Source: Sepioteuthis lessoniana (Eukaryota > Mollusca > Cephalopoda > Myopsida > Loliginidae). Taken from it: a stretch of 64,000 bases of DNA. This document shows, one piece after another, positions 42,605 to 53,631 of this stretch (positions within the stretch are counted from its first letter, which is position 1; each line of letters begins with the position of its first letter). The notes beneath the pieces are model-generated. The model was not told the origin of the DNA, ran no database searches, and saw nothing but the letters and a program-made list of their open reading frames with translations. Location: positions 28,299,206-28,363,205 of the forward strand of contig OY757939.1 in the NCBI GenBank assembly GCA_963585895.1, given 5' to 3'. A program made the translations under genes and the position numbers.

Positions 42605-42935
42605 AACATTATTTACTAAAGACTACAAAATGTATTCAACTAAAAATTATTTACTAAAAACTATTTACTAAACATTATTTACTTAATATTATTATCTATT
42701 ACTAAATATTATTGATAAAATATTAGTTATGAAATGCGAATCATTAAACTTTATTTTACAATCATTTGCTAAATATCATTCAGAAAATATAAGGAAGCAT
42801 TGTTTACTAATATTATTTCGTAAACATTGTTAACTAAATATCATCCATCAATTAGTATTTACTAAACAATATTTACTAGATATAATTTACTGAAGATGAT
42901 TTATTTATAATTACTTATTTACTAAATATTTTTAA
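42605..42935. repeat. Satellite of ATTATTTACTAAAC-type units, right part
   Basis: Same unit as the left part (AACATTATTTACTAAAG, ACTATTTACTAAACATT). Confidence 0.85.
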
Positions 42936-43290
42936 ACCACAGCCAGAGAGGGAAGATATTAATTCATGCTTTTCCTATGTGCCTTAGCGCGAACTAAGAC
43001 GTAAGTAACCTTGTCCAGGATTTGAATTTAGTGCGTCCATTTCATTTCTAACGGCGATAACTACACCTTCCGATGACCTGGTAGGACTGCAAAGCGGTGA
43101 ACGTTTGAATTTAGTGTTGTCATTTTCCTATACTGGCTGCTGAAAAGGTTAGAGAGCCTGGTCTTTATTTCTAGGTGATAACACAGAAGTTAAAAGCACA
43201 TACCGCTACGAACAGTTTCACGGTTTCACTATTATCAAGCAAAACTCTATTCTGAGGAATTACCCATCTACAATTAGGACAAGAGAATAG

Positions 43291-43494
43291 CGGAGTCCTC
43301 ATGGCGTATTGGCATTCGTAGTAAGCAATTTCGAACTCCAGTCGTGCAATAATGTCCACTTTCAGACTCATACAATTTTTGAAAGGTATGAACTCCCTCA
43401 TCCCCCAGTTAAACAGCAACACTACTGTCTTTTTACAAGGGTGACTTTGGCATTAAATAACCCGCGAAGGTTGACAAAGAAATCGATTGAAACG
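43291..43494 (+). repeat. SINE family A, near full length
   Basis: GTCCTCATGGCGTATTGG head with a deletion of the anticodon-like part, B-box-like ATTTCGAACTCC, body AAAGGTATGAACTCCC, tail TTTGGCATTAAATAACC. Confidence 0.75.
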
Positions 43495-43983
43495 AGGGGA
43501 GGGAAATTGCAGTAGGTATTATAAAATATGAAATAGAACAATGATTTTGAATTTTCTGGAACTTTCTTTATTTCGACTATTGTTCTATTGATTTCTTTTC
43601 AGATATAATGAAAATCTCCCATTTTATATTTCAGTTCATCCTATGTACCACCCTCTCGTAGCACGTGTGAAGACAAGGTTCTTCAAAATATAATATTGTC
43701 TGAGAAAAGTGAAAATGGAAAATATTAGGATCTATATATGATTTTTGATTATTGTTTTCTTGCCTAAATATTCTCCCTCCCACATATCTAGATCAGTCAG
43801 TACTGATGCTGAAAGCTTTAAACACAATTTATATATGAACTGGTCTCACCGCTGAATAATGAGAAATTCTATTGTTCCTGTAATTTGAGATGTCATTTTC
43901 TTTTTCTTATGAACATCGCATAGAAATCCAAATATATTTATGATTTTTGCACGAATACAAACCACTTAATAACTCCGTTTTTT

Positions 43984-43990
<7 letters not shown>

Positions 43991-44063
<73 letters not shown>

Positions 44064-44093
44064 CATTTCTTTGGTTCTATCTTTCTTTCAATT

Positions 44094-44124
<31 letters not shown>

Positions 44125-44265
44125 TTCTCACAGTATTTCTATCTTTCTTTTTCTCTCTCACTCTTTATTACTTTCTTTCACTTCTCTGTCACTACGTCTT
44201 TCTTTCTTTCTAACTCTCAATCACTCTGTCTCTGTCTCTGTGTCTCTGTTTTTCTTCTTCTTCTT
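43991..44265. repeat. CA-CT compound microsatellite
   Basis: CA run at 43991-44021, CT run to 44059, then TTTC/CTCT-rich sequence to 44265. Leu/Ser/Phe frames here are artefacts. Confidence 0.95.
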
Positions 44266-44447
44266 CTGGTCCTACAATAACTTAGTCGATTAGAAAGAGG
44301 AAATCTCTTTTGCTTCAATCAGTGTTCTTTCTCTCTTTTTCAACGTGAATTTATTAATTTATTAACAGTAAAAAACAGCTTTCTAAACCACATAACAGCC
44401 CAGTTTGAATACTTATAAATATATAAGAAGATAAATGTAAAATGTAT

Positions 44448-44646
44448 CTCTGCTTTTAGTTGATCTGGCGTATATATATATATATATATATAATTCTTTT
44501 AAATACCCTGTCCGGTGGCAAAAGCTGCTTGGTAGCGCCAGGAATGGCAGTACTGCCTTAAGCTACCGAAACTGTGTTATCACCCCTGGTTGGCGGCTGA
44601 TGAGAGCAGGGTATCGCACGTGCTTTCACACGTTGTATGATGAAAA
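44448..44646 (+). repeat. Family F palindromic repeat, full copy
   Basis: Order: CTCTGCTTTTAGTTGATCTG, an internal TA run, TTTTAAATACCCTGTCCGG, a GGTAGC...GCTACC hairpin, GAAACTGTGTTATCACC, GGCGGCTGATGAG, CAGGGTATCGCACGTGC, TTCACACGTTGTATGATG. ACCCTG at 44505-44510 can pair with CAGGGT at 44607-44612. Confidence 0.8.
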
Positions 44647-44978
44647 AAAATAAAGGTTATCAGTTAATTTGAATTTTAGTGATGAATTGGAAAAACTCGT
44701 TACATCTATTTAATTTTCCTCAAAAACACATTTTTTTCTCATAAAGATAGTTTATTTATGGAGGCTGCCAGAAAATTGATGGGTTTTTTAAGACCTTTAT
44801 TAACTCAATTTTGCGATCAACTAAAAACGTCAATTGATCTTCTTCCCTAAAATGAGCAATTACAGTCCAAGAAAAAAGGTTGCTAACCATGAAAAACTAA
44901 GGTCATTTTCGGATTCGGAACCACCTAATTACCAAAAAATGCATTTTATTTCTTGGTACCAAAAATCGTATTGAAGTA

Positions 44979-45192
44979 GTAAAGTTGGTGACCAGAAGGC
45001 TCCCTTTTCAATTAGCTACTACAACGATGCGTAGGGGAGGGCGCTACTCCTTTCCCTGGATTGCTCCATTTTACCCTCAATACGTAACTTATATTGCTGA
45101 GTGGTAAGCAACGAAGTATCAAGTACCATTTTTAAAGTCTTTGGTATGACGCGAACTGGGATTGAACACAGGTCTCCCTGACTAGACCAAAG
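44979..45192 (-). repeat. SINE family B, deleted copy
   Basis: Reverse orientation. The GTAGTCGAGGGTGACC block near the 3' end is missing and the head is shortened at the right. Confidence 0.8.
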
Positions 45193-45194
45193 TA

Positions 45195-45631
45195 ATTAGT
45201 TATAAATTACAAAACTTGTAACCACTTCACCGTCTGCAAACAAAGGATTGATTATGAAAAGAATTATTAGAGGTAGATTGCAATAATTAGAGCCTTTTTT
45301 TTACTGTGAAGAAACAATAGCAATACAAGTGTGCAAACAAATTAGTTTTAACTCATTAAAAAATGAAATCGTCAACAAACAACTCACTCATACGTATATC
45401 CCTTTAAATAGATGCAAACAAATGACTGATATTAAATAGTTACTTTTACATAGTAATACTTGAAGCGATTTAACTGTATGCCAAAAAAAGGATTGATATT
45501 AAATAGAATAATTCATTTTAGATAGAAATACTTGAAATCATTTAACTGCGTATACAAAATGAGCTCAGGGTCGTTTAAAAATGTCATCAAAAATGTGTTT
45601 GCAAATCATATATATATATATATATGTTTGC

Positions 45632-45685
<54 letters not shown>

Positions 45686-45755
45686 AGGGTTTCGGATTAA
45701 ATAACTTACAATGGTTGATATGCCATAAAACCCAACCAAACAAATTCTTATATTC
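45195..45755 (+). repeat. Family C, second body type with tail
   Basis: Body units (TGAAAACGATTTAACTG-like, CAGGGTCGTTTAAAAATG), a large TA run at 45608-45683, then the tail TTACAATGGTTGATATGCC, AAAACCCAACC. Confidence 0.7.
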
Positions 45756-45767
45756 TTCATATATATG

Positions 45768-45837
45768 TATAACGAGGATTTGGCATTAGATAACTTACAA
45801 TGGCTGATATGCCATAAAACGCAATCAAACCAAATCC
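45768..45837 (+). repeat. Family C solo tail
   Basis: GATTTGGCATTAGATAAC, GGCTGATATGCCATAAAAC, AAACC end, directly after another C tail. Confidence 0.7.
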
Positions 45838-45878
45838 ATTATAAGGAACAGCGGTTAAGATGGTCAGATAATATGGTG

Positions 45879-46120
45879 CGGGGGCAGCTCCTGCGGCGTT
45901 GCGGTTAACGTGCCAGACTGTGACATCGGAGTAACCAAGTTCGATCTCCAGTCGAGGTATAAAGTTCAATTTCGTACAAATACCCTCAAGAAAGGTATGA
46001 ACCTCCAAATCCTCTCAGGTATTGCCTAAATAGTGTCACTTGTACTTCTGTAAGGATGACTTTGGCACTAAATGACCCACGGAGTTTGAAATGCCATTAA
46101 ACAAACAAACCAAACCTAAT
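45879..46120 (+). repeat. SINE family A, near full length
   Basis: Head GCAGCTCCTGCGGCGTTGC with GTTAACGTGCC, B-box-like AAGTTCGATCTCC, body CAAGAAAGGTATGAACC, tail TTTGGCACTAAATGACCC and CATTAAACAAACAAACC. Confidence 0.75.
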
Positions 46121-46566
46121 GTGTTGTGCCTTGAGGATACCTAACTATCCATGGAGATCCTGTTGTGCCCATGGAGATCATGTATTCAGAGAAAGCGCTT
46201 GTAATGCAAACACAGAAAAAACTTAAATATTGCCTGAAGAACCCACTGAAGAAAGTCTATATCGATGTTGACATCCTGGGAAAATCGAGAATGAGTCAGG
46301 AATAAATGGAGGAATCTGATTACGTCAGGTACTTATGACTTTAAAACCAAACACAAAACATATTGCGAATTAAAACGGGCTTCAAATCATACAACAAGCT
46401 CGAGAACCCCTTGCAGAAACGAGGTCTAAGTGATCCCTGGTATGTGAGAGGTGTGGTCACGTATATAACTAAGTGCATCGATAGATCGGTGTTATTTTTA
46501 ATCATGCCACCCAAATGAAATGCTCAGTGAGGCAAAAATATTATCCACAGTTTAAACTGTCACCTG
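46121..46566. other. Unassigned, possible LINE-derived sequence
   Basis: Short phrases such as GAGTCAGGAATAAATGG could be coding-derived but no family is recognised. Confidence 0.3.
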
Positions 46567-47326
46567 TGTTTGGTTTGATTTGGTTTGGTTTGGTTTGGTT
46601 TTATGGCATATTAACCATTGTAGATTATTATTTTTTATCATTCAGGGTTTTTGGACTATAGTCTTCATTTGTATTGTTATATTCACAAGCGAGCAACTAT
46701 ACATAAATAAACACTTGTACTCGGTTATGGTTAACGGAATCAGAACAGGCGACCGCCATGGATTAAATAAAGGACGTGGTTTGAAGTTCTGTGCAGACTC
46801 CTGAGTTCGATAAACCCCTGACGAAGGCACGAAGACTTACCGGCAAAAATGTTGTGAATATAACAATAAAGATGAAGGCAATAGACCAAAAACCATGGTT
46901 GATAAAAATCATCAAATTTCATCACAGAAATTTAGACAACTCATAGTGTCGGTTTTTTAATGCCAAATCCATTTTATACATGTAAACAGTTCTATTTCAA
47001 ACAATTCAATTTAGCATAAATGCACAATTTAAATGTTAAAAACAGTTCTATTTCAAGCAATTCAGTTTAGCATAAGTACACTGTTTAGTTCTATTTAATA
47101 CTTAGGATCCTATCAGGTCTTACTACTTCTGGCCAGAGTGGACCTGGGAGCGATAGCAATAAAGGGGTACTCCACATTCCCCAAAGCTCCAGCATTATTG
47201 GGGCCTGACGATTAGATTATTTAGTGTCATATTCAGGACACTCGTTGTGGGAGTCTTACCCCTCTGCAAAGATGCAGTCGGTGTATTCAACAGCACCAAC
47301 CAACTGGGCCAGTCACCTGCATGGTG
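46567..47326 (-). repeat. Family C, full length, split by a D element
   Basis: Tail at the left (AAACC-type repeats, TTATGGCATATTAACC, TGTAGATTATT to 46628), interrupted by D at 46629-46948. It resumes with TTAATGCCAAATCCATTTTA, body units, CCAGAGTGGACCTGGGAGCG, middle and head ending 47326. Confidence 0.8.
46629..46948 (+). mobile_element. Family D element with inverted ends
   Basis: Left arm TTATCATTCAGGGTTTTTGG and right arm CCAAAAACCATGGTTGATAA are inverted copies, each followed inward by the ATTGTTATATTCACAA motif. The centre has CGGTTATGGTTAACGGAATC and CAGGCGACCGCCATGG, as in D at 9.3 kb. CTGACGA at 46818-46824 is kept, but the GAAAC position reads CAAAAAT, so the hammerhead-like core is broken. 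Confidence 0.75.
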
Positions 47327-47424
47327 CACGTAAACTTAGGAAATTGGTAATGGTAGCTTAATCTAGTTAATGAATAACCATTTGTTTTTAAGACCGGTGA
47401 ATCTGTAATTGCTGCGAAGTACTT

Positions 47425-47522
47425 ATTTCATGTTACGTCAGAATGATGCTGTTTCGGATAGAAAATCGATACAGCTATAGGTTGAAAATTCTTCCCGGAA
47501 CAGCATCATTCCGACATTATAT
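47425..47522. repeat. Inverted repeat, family J
   Basis: CAGAATGATGCTGTTTCGG and GGAACAGCATCATTCCGAC are inverted copies. The same text (AATTTTCAACC, TCGATTTTCTATCC, AGCATCATTC) recurs at 56.43 kb. Confidence 0.75.
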
Positions 47523-47523
47523 G

Positions 47524-48515
47524 AAATTTATACACACTAACACATACACACATACACGATTAATTTCAAACCAATGTTTTTAACTTCCTAAGTTCCTTAT
47601 CTCACACACATACAGACACAAAGCTTTAGATATAGATCCTCATGGCTTAATTGTTTTATTTTCTGTTATTTTTAGTGTTACGGTTATAGCTAAAAATTAC
47701 TGTTGATTATAATATTTCAAGGAAAGGTTAACCCTCAAAATATTAGAAACAATGCATAGCTAGCTTAGATATTAAGTTGTTGTAAACTAATAGGTTATGT
47801 GACAAATGTTCTTACGCTTTTCAAATAAAATTCAAAGATGAAAGAAAATTCTAGTCAAAATCGGTCAGAAAATTTATTTATGTTTAGGATAAATTATTAT
47901 GAAATTGCTATCGACAGATTATCGATTTTCACACTGAATTCTGAAAAAAACTCACATTCTTGTATATACTTTTATTTCACCTTTTTCCTTCAACCGTTTG
48001 AATTCTTCAAGAGACAAACTAGTTTTACCCATTAAGAGAAAAAAAAAAGATCACTTAGGTCATTGTAATTTAACAATAATTGCTGTTTGAAACAAACACT
48101 AGGCTTTTTGACCACATCTTCTTTTCCCTCCCTTTTTTTCTGTTAATTCGCGTCTGAGCCTAAAGTTCAATTTCGTCTTTGGCGGTAGAATCTGTTTAAG
48201 ACAAAAGGCTCGTATGTCGATATTCGACTCTCTGCTATTTTCTTTTGTTCTTTGATGGTTTCTATTTCATTTAGCAGAGGAGCGAAAAGAAAAGAAAAAA
48301 GATAATGATATTTACCAAATCCTGAGAAATAAAATTTAGAAAAAATCTTCTAAAAAATATCGAGCTTTACGACTTAGAAGTAAACGATACAAATGACAGG
48401 TTTTACTGTCTCGATGTCCTGAAGGGGATATACACAGGATAACAACCAAACCACGATAAAGAAATACTTTGAGCACTTTTATCAATTGATATATAAATAT
48501 ATAACGACTTAACAA
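47524..48515. other. Unassigned sequence
   Basis: No repeat or credible gene recognised. Confidence 0.4.
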
Positions 48516-48520
48516 CCAAG

Positions 48521-48712
48521 GAAAGTCACCGTGACCTGTTGGTTAACGTACTGGACAGTAACATCGTAGTAAACGACTTTGACCTCCAGTCCGGCTATTA
48601 CCTTCACTTTCAGACAAATATACTTGGTATGAACTCCTTATCACTCCAACTATGAGTTAGACAGAGGCACAGATGTTAAACAATGATAGACAGGGATTTA
48701 GATAACCCACAA
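48521..48712 (+). repeat. SINE family A, diverged
   Basis: Head CACCGTGACCTGTTGGTTAA, B-box-like ACTTTGACCTCC, body with CTTGGTATGAACTCC, tail GGGATTTAGATAACCC. Confidence 0.65.
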
Positions 48713-48846
48713 AAAAAATAATAATGAAGTATATGAAGAACTGGAAACTATTTATATGTGTAAAGAATTTATCTAAGGAAAAAAATTAATATATGCAAAT
48801 TACTTGCTTTACACACAAAACACACATGCACAAGCATGCATATAAT

Positions 48847-48894
<48 letters not shown>

Positions 48895-48919
48895 TATACA
48901 CACACACACATATTTTTTT

Positions 48920-49046
48920 TCATCATACAACGTGTGAAAGCACGTGCGATACCATGTCCTCATCAGCCACCAACCAGGGGTGGTAACACAGTTTGGGTAG
49001 CTCAAGGTGGTACTGCAGCTTTTTCCACCGGACAGGGTATTAAGAG

Positions 49047-49084
<38 letters not shown>

Positions 49085-49113
49085 GCCAGATCAATTAAGA
49101 GCAGAGACTACAT
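48920..49113 (-). repeat. Family F palindromic repeat, full copy
   Basis: Reverse orientation of the copy at 44.45 kb, including the internal TA run at 49050-49082 and the ATTGATCTGGCG end at 49083-49096. TA/CA microsatellite sits at 48849-48912. Confidence 0.8.
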
Positions 49114-49214
49114 TAAAAAAAAAATCGCGTTTACTTTCGGCGGTTGATGTTATTACGCGTTTACAGTAACCGTTTCTTATGTAATCACACGGGAAATTTC
49201 CGCGTGTATTTCCT

Positions 49215-50178
49215 TCATGCTGAAAACTTCTCGCTTTCGACCAAATCCAACTTGATGCATATCACGCCGTGGTCTGAAGACGATTCGAGGCAACTTTCAA
49301 ACTGCGGCCAGTGATTCCTTTTTTTGAAAGAAACGAAATGACTGAGTGTCCTATAAAACCACGACAACCAACCTCAATAGGAATCACATGGCATATCCAA
49401 CCCTTTTCCACGCAGTGTCTAGTAGCGGTTTTTCTTTCGCTCGTGTGCTTCCTCCCGGTTTTCTTCCCAGGAGACAGTCAATTCTATGAGGAGGACACAC
49501 TTCTTTGAATTGGACCATGCTACAATGTCCGGCCGCTTTTCTGTTTGAATAATGTGAACTGAAAATTGTAGAAATGTCTTGAGATCTGCTGAAACTTTCC
49601 AGTCACTAGCTCCGTTCAGTAGCTTCATGTTAGGATTTTTTTTGTTTCCTCCCAGGACATTCACCTTCCTTGGGAAACTGAATCATGGATTCCTTGGCTG
49701 TTATAGATTGCTGGTTTGCAGTCTCTTATTATGCTCTTAACAACTCTATTATCACCTCTAATACCTTGTTATGTCGCCATGTGTACATCTGAAGCGAGTG
49801 TGGACATGCAGATAGTACGTGGCGCAAAGTACCCCGATCACTTTTACACGACAAGCACAGGTCCGAGTTGGTATATTCCCATAATTTTAAGTTGGTCGCA
49901 TTTGGTAAGAGATCATAAGAAGAGCGAAGAAGGAATGATATCGCTAGTGGTTCCATTGCAATTAAGGATTTCCACAATAATTTAATTGGTTCGATATCAT
50001 TCCATTTTGTCCAAGCATATTGTTTGGCACTGGCTTTTCTTTGCTCTTCCTCAAACATCCTGAGTTCTTCGCTCACCATGTATCTTTTTCCTTTTGGGTC
50101 CACTTTGGTGAATATCTTTTTGCTCGTGCTACCCAGCCCAGCTCGATTGGTTTGAGTGATGCCTAGGATGTCTTTGAT
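49215..50178 (-). pseudogene. R2-like LINE C-terminus with restriction-like endonuclease
   Basis: Minus strand, three frames. From 50178: LGITQTNRAGLGSTSKKIFTKVDPKGKRYMV..., then YAWTKWNDIEPIKLLWKSLIAMEPLAISFLLRSSYDLLPNATNLKLWEYTNSDLCLSCKSDRGTLRHVLSACPHS, a C-x2-C-x8-H-x4-C zinc motif. After a stop near 49729: NVLGGNKKNPNMKLLNGASDWKVSADLKTFLQFSVHIIQTEKRPDIVAWSNSKKCVLLIELTVSWEENREEAHERKKNRY. RPD...ELTVSWE is the PD-(D/E)xK core, which nicks target DNA in R2/NeSL-type LINEs. A shifted frame continues CVEKGWICHVIPIEVGCRGFIGHSVISFLSKKGITGRSLKVASNRLQTTA. It is 5'-truncated and cannot be active. Confidence 0.8.
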
Positions 50179-50256
50179 TGGTATATATATATGTATATAT
50201 ATAAGTAAATATATATTAGTTTATATATATATTTAACAATATGGAATCTTGCATGC

Positions 50257-50297
50257 GACCACAGGTTTCATGACGTTTTATAAACAGCAATCATCAG
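50257..50297 (-). ncRNA. Hammerhead-like motif, candidate
   Basis: Minus strand: CTGATGA (50297-50291), hairpin segment, GAAAC (50269-50265), stem III ACC/TGT/GGT, GTC ending 50257. A relative of 20.85 kb with a different stem III loop. Confidence 0.45.
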
Positions 50298-50298
50298 G

Positions 50299-50409
50299 AT
50301 TACTAGGAGTGGCAGTACCGCCTTGAGCTACCGAAACTGTGTTATCACCCTGGATGGCGGCTGATGAGGCTAGGGTCTCGCATGTGCTTCCACACGTTGT
50401 ATGATGAAA
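50299..50409 (+). repeat. Family F repeat, 3' half
   Basis: TAGGAGTGGCAGTACCGCC, GAGCTACCGAAACTGTG, GCGGCTGATGAGGCTAG, CACACGTTGTATGATGAAAA. It lies between two copies of the hammerhead-like repeat. Confidence 0.8.
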
Positions 50410-50419
50410 ATTTGCATGC

Positions 50420-50460
50420 GACTACAGGTTTCATGACGTTTTATAAACAACAATCATCAG
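50420..50460 (-). ncRNA. Hammerhead-like motif, candidate
   Basis: Minus strand: CTGATGA (50460-50454), GAAAC (50432-50428), GTC ending 50420. Stem III is two pairs (AC/GT). Stem I can form two pairs (GC with GC). Confidence 0.4.
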
Positions 50461-50485
50461 GCTGAGAACGAAAGGTTTTGAAGAA

Positions 50486-50489
<4 letters not shown>

Positions 50490-50579
<90 letters not shown>

Positions 50580-50714
50580 ATATATATATATATATATATA
50601 TATATCTACAGATACATGAATGTATATTTATTTCTATAGAAATAGAAAGATATGTTTATCTATTTGTATGCATGTATATTTTAAAGATTTATATGTATAT
50701 ATAAATATATATTG

Positions 50715-50763
<49 letters not shown>

Positions 50764-50875
50764 AATATTTGTATATATACTTATATACATATTCATTTGC
50801 ATATAAACATTTTAAAATTATTCATATATATATACTTACAGATATACAGTCACAAATACTTATACATGTATGTAA

Positions 50876-50915
<40 letters not shown>

Positions 50916-50945
50916 GTTCACATATATATATATATATATATATAA
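50490..50945. repeat. TA-GT-TA compound microsatellite tract
   Basis: TA run, about 26 GT units at 50526-50576, then several TA runs. All open frames here are low-complexity artefacts. Confidence 0.95.
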
Positions 50946-52305
50946 CAGAGCACATTGGAAATACGGAGTCTAGCCTAATAAAAAAAACATTCGGTGTGGA
51001 TTTTAGAAGATTGGGACAGTACACTGACAAATCGAGATAAATGTTTTTTTTTATTATTATTCGAAATGAATAGAAAATAGGAAAAGCAGAATGTTTTCCG
51101 AAAAATCCCGAGATTTATTTTTATAAAGCAAGGAACAATGAACAGCGTGGATTTTAGCAGAATAAAATCAGTACATTGCTTTTTTTAAGAGTGATACAAT
51201 ATATAAAGGAGAAAAAAACGAGAAATACCGTTTAATTTTTGGGGTAGCAGAGAAAAGATACAAAAACATGAAATTGTTGTTTTCTAAACTGAGAAATAAA
51301 AAAGGAAAGGAAAATTAATATCAATTGTTATTGAAGAGACATCCAGTCAAAACAATGATGAGTCAGAAATACGGTCATGAACGGGTCAACCAAATGCAGG
51401 CTGATTGTTTTGTGGGGAAAAAAATCAAACTTAGAGAAATGGACAATTTTTTATTCAATTTTTAAGTGAGTAATCCGCTGGATACGACGTATGAATCACG
51501 TGATGAGAGAGGACAGTCCTCTGCGGAAAGAAGGGCTCAGAGAAACCTCCTGAGGGTAGGAGGGAGGCAACACCCCATTGTAGCAGTTATAGCAGAATTT
51601 GTATGTAGGCAACCAACCTCCTCTCTGGTGACAGGCACAGGGATTTATTGTTGGGGTAGCAGAGAGCAACAGTGAATGGAAATAATTGTTGAAGATTAAT
51701 CAAGGAGAAGGTCGTTAATGAGATACGCCCACTTGGAAACAATTATATAAACGCAGGTTTTTGCCGAAAAGCGGCAGAATATTGAAGAGTGGTTGCAGAG
51801 TTCAGATCGAAACAGGAGGGAGCTCCTGTAAAAAAGCCTTGCACCAGATTCGGAGATGACCAGATCCTCTCTCATTTGTGTTTCCAACAAACTGAAGATA
51901 AGAATAAACGTAACGCATTGCGAATACTTAGGGGATCTAAGTGAGGAAGGCTGACCGTGGAGTTGGACTAACTGTCGCAAGATAGGGGCTAGATTCCGAG
52001 ACATTCTGCTTCGTATTTACGAGGAATGGAACATCAAAATAACATTTTTTTTAATGCTAATGGTTCTTTTTCTAACTAAAGATATTATCATTTTATAACC
52101 AACTCCGTGTCTGTCGTTCTCCTGACTTTAACGTTTTCTTTTATTACCGAATGATCAGCCGGTCAGGTTATTTCGGCTTTCGGCGAAAATGGTGGATTCA
52201 GCTGTCTGGATCTAAAAATTCACAAATGACGGACGTCTGGTTTGGCTGAGATTTGACCTCCCGACTGGGAAGGTCAAGCGTCGTTGGTCGAGTGAGTGGT
52301 AGTGT
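50946..52305. other. Unassigned sequence
   Basis: No transposon match seen. Two AATGTTTTTTTT/GATTTTAG phrases repeat near 50995-51060 and 51130-51190, suggesting a weak duplication. Open frames at 51466-51675 and 51696-52004 lack recognisable motifs. Confidence 0.35.
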
Positions 52306-52972
52306 GATATATATATATATATATATATATTGTTACGCGTGCGTGCTCGTTGGGACGACGAAAATGGTTACGTAATAAGAATTTTAAAAAGGTTCAGGTC
52401 CTAGATTTAAGTAAAAAGAAAATGAACACAAAGGAAAGCAAGGGAAGGGAACTCCTTCTCAAAGCACCAGGGAAAACAAGAGAAAACAACCAATAAACAA
52501 AATCGTGAAAAACAGAAGGCAACACAAGTTAAGTGTTTTAAATATAGCAAGGTTTATTTACATAAATACAGGAAGGAAAATCTAAAACAAACGAACAGAA
52601 ATTAATAAGGAAAAGGGAAACTAATATAGGTGTATATTTAATCAATGAGCGAAGAATACATTTATACAGACAACAATCAGTTTATAAGAGAAAAAGAAAA
52701 GGGATTAACTTGTACAATACTTTGAGGAAATGAATTTGAAGCATTACTCAAAATTTGATCGGTTAGAATAAAAGAAAGTTATTTTTACAGATGAACGCCG
52801 ACAAACTGATTTCAAGTCCCTTGAAAACGCATGCAAAGTTCAAATGGGTACACGACAAAAATGTTCTCAGCTTTCATTCAGGATAGATGCTACTGGACCT
52901 TCCTCGGGTGTTTTTATGGCTTTTTCTCAGGCGCAGACATCAGGTCATGTGAGGCGATAACAGTTTAGGAAT
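52306..52972. other. TA run and unassigned sequence
   Basis: TA run at 52308-52330, then TGTTACGCGTGCGTGCTCG, a CpG-containing phrase reminiscent of LTR ends, but no matching second LTR or primer site was found. Confidence 0.3.
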
Positions 52973-53347
52973 TCAGTAGAATACCAAAATTTGACTTTTT
53001 TTTGTGCCGGTTATTCGACGAGTTGAGAGGATTCTTTTTTTATCAGTTGTTTCTTTCTTTCTTCCGTTCTTTCTTCTAACACGATAAAGGCATTCTTCTT
53101 TTTCTTTTCGTTCTTCATGGAAGCAAAATCGACGTGACTTATCCAGCTGTCCGTTGCTGGTATTGTGTCGTAGACTTAAAATTCTCGTGAATATTTCGTT
53201 GGTCACGTGTTTGATTTTCATATGCGTATACGTTTGATTTACGTGGATGTATACAGCTAATGTCATAGGTCGCATGTACTCTAAATAATGGCGTGATGTT
53301 TGAACTTGAGCAAAAGCAAAACTGACAATATTTGCTACACTACTCAC
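52973..53347 (-). other. Unassigned 124-codon open frame
   Basis: The longest non-repetitive frame in the window. It is basic and contains RKEKEECLYRVRRKNGRKKETTDKK. I do not recognise a domain, and chance is a fair explanation. Confidence 0.2.
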
Positions 53348-53631
53348 TTTTGGCAGGTGTTTGAAATTGGGGAGAAGAAAGTTTTACATTTCAGCTCGAT
53401 GATAGATATTAAATAAAGAATTTTTCTTTTTACTCATAAACTCAAAACAAATCTTTTTAAAAAAAAATGCATTTTCGCCCACTGGTACTTTTTTTTACAA
53501 ACTTGTAAAATCTGAAGCTGGGGTTTAAAATATTGATATTACGTCACAATATATATATATATATATATATATATTGATATGAATATATACATATATATGT
53601 ATATGTATACATATACATTGATACATATGTA

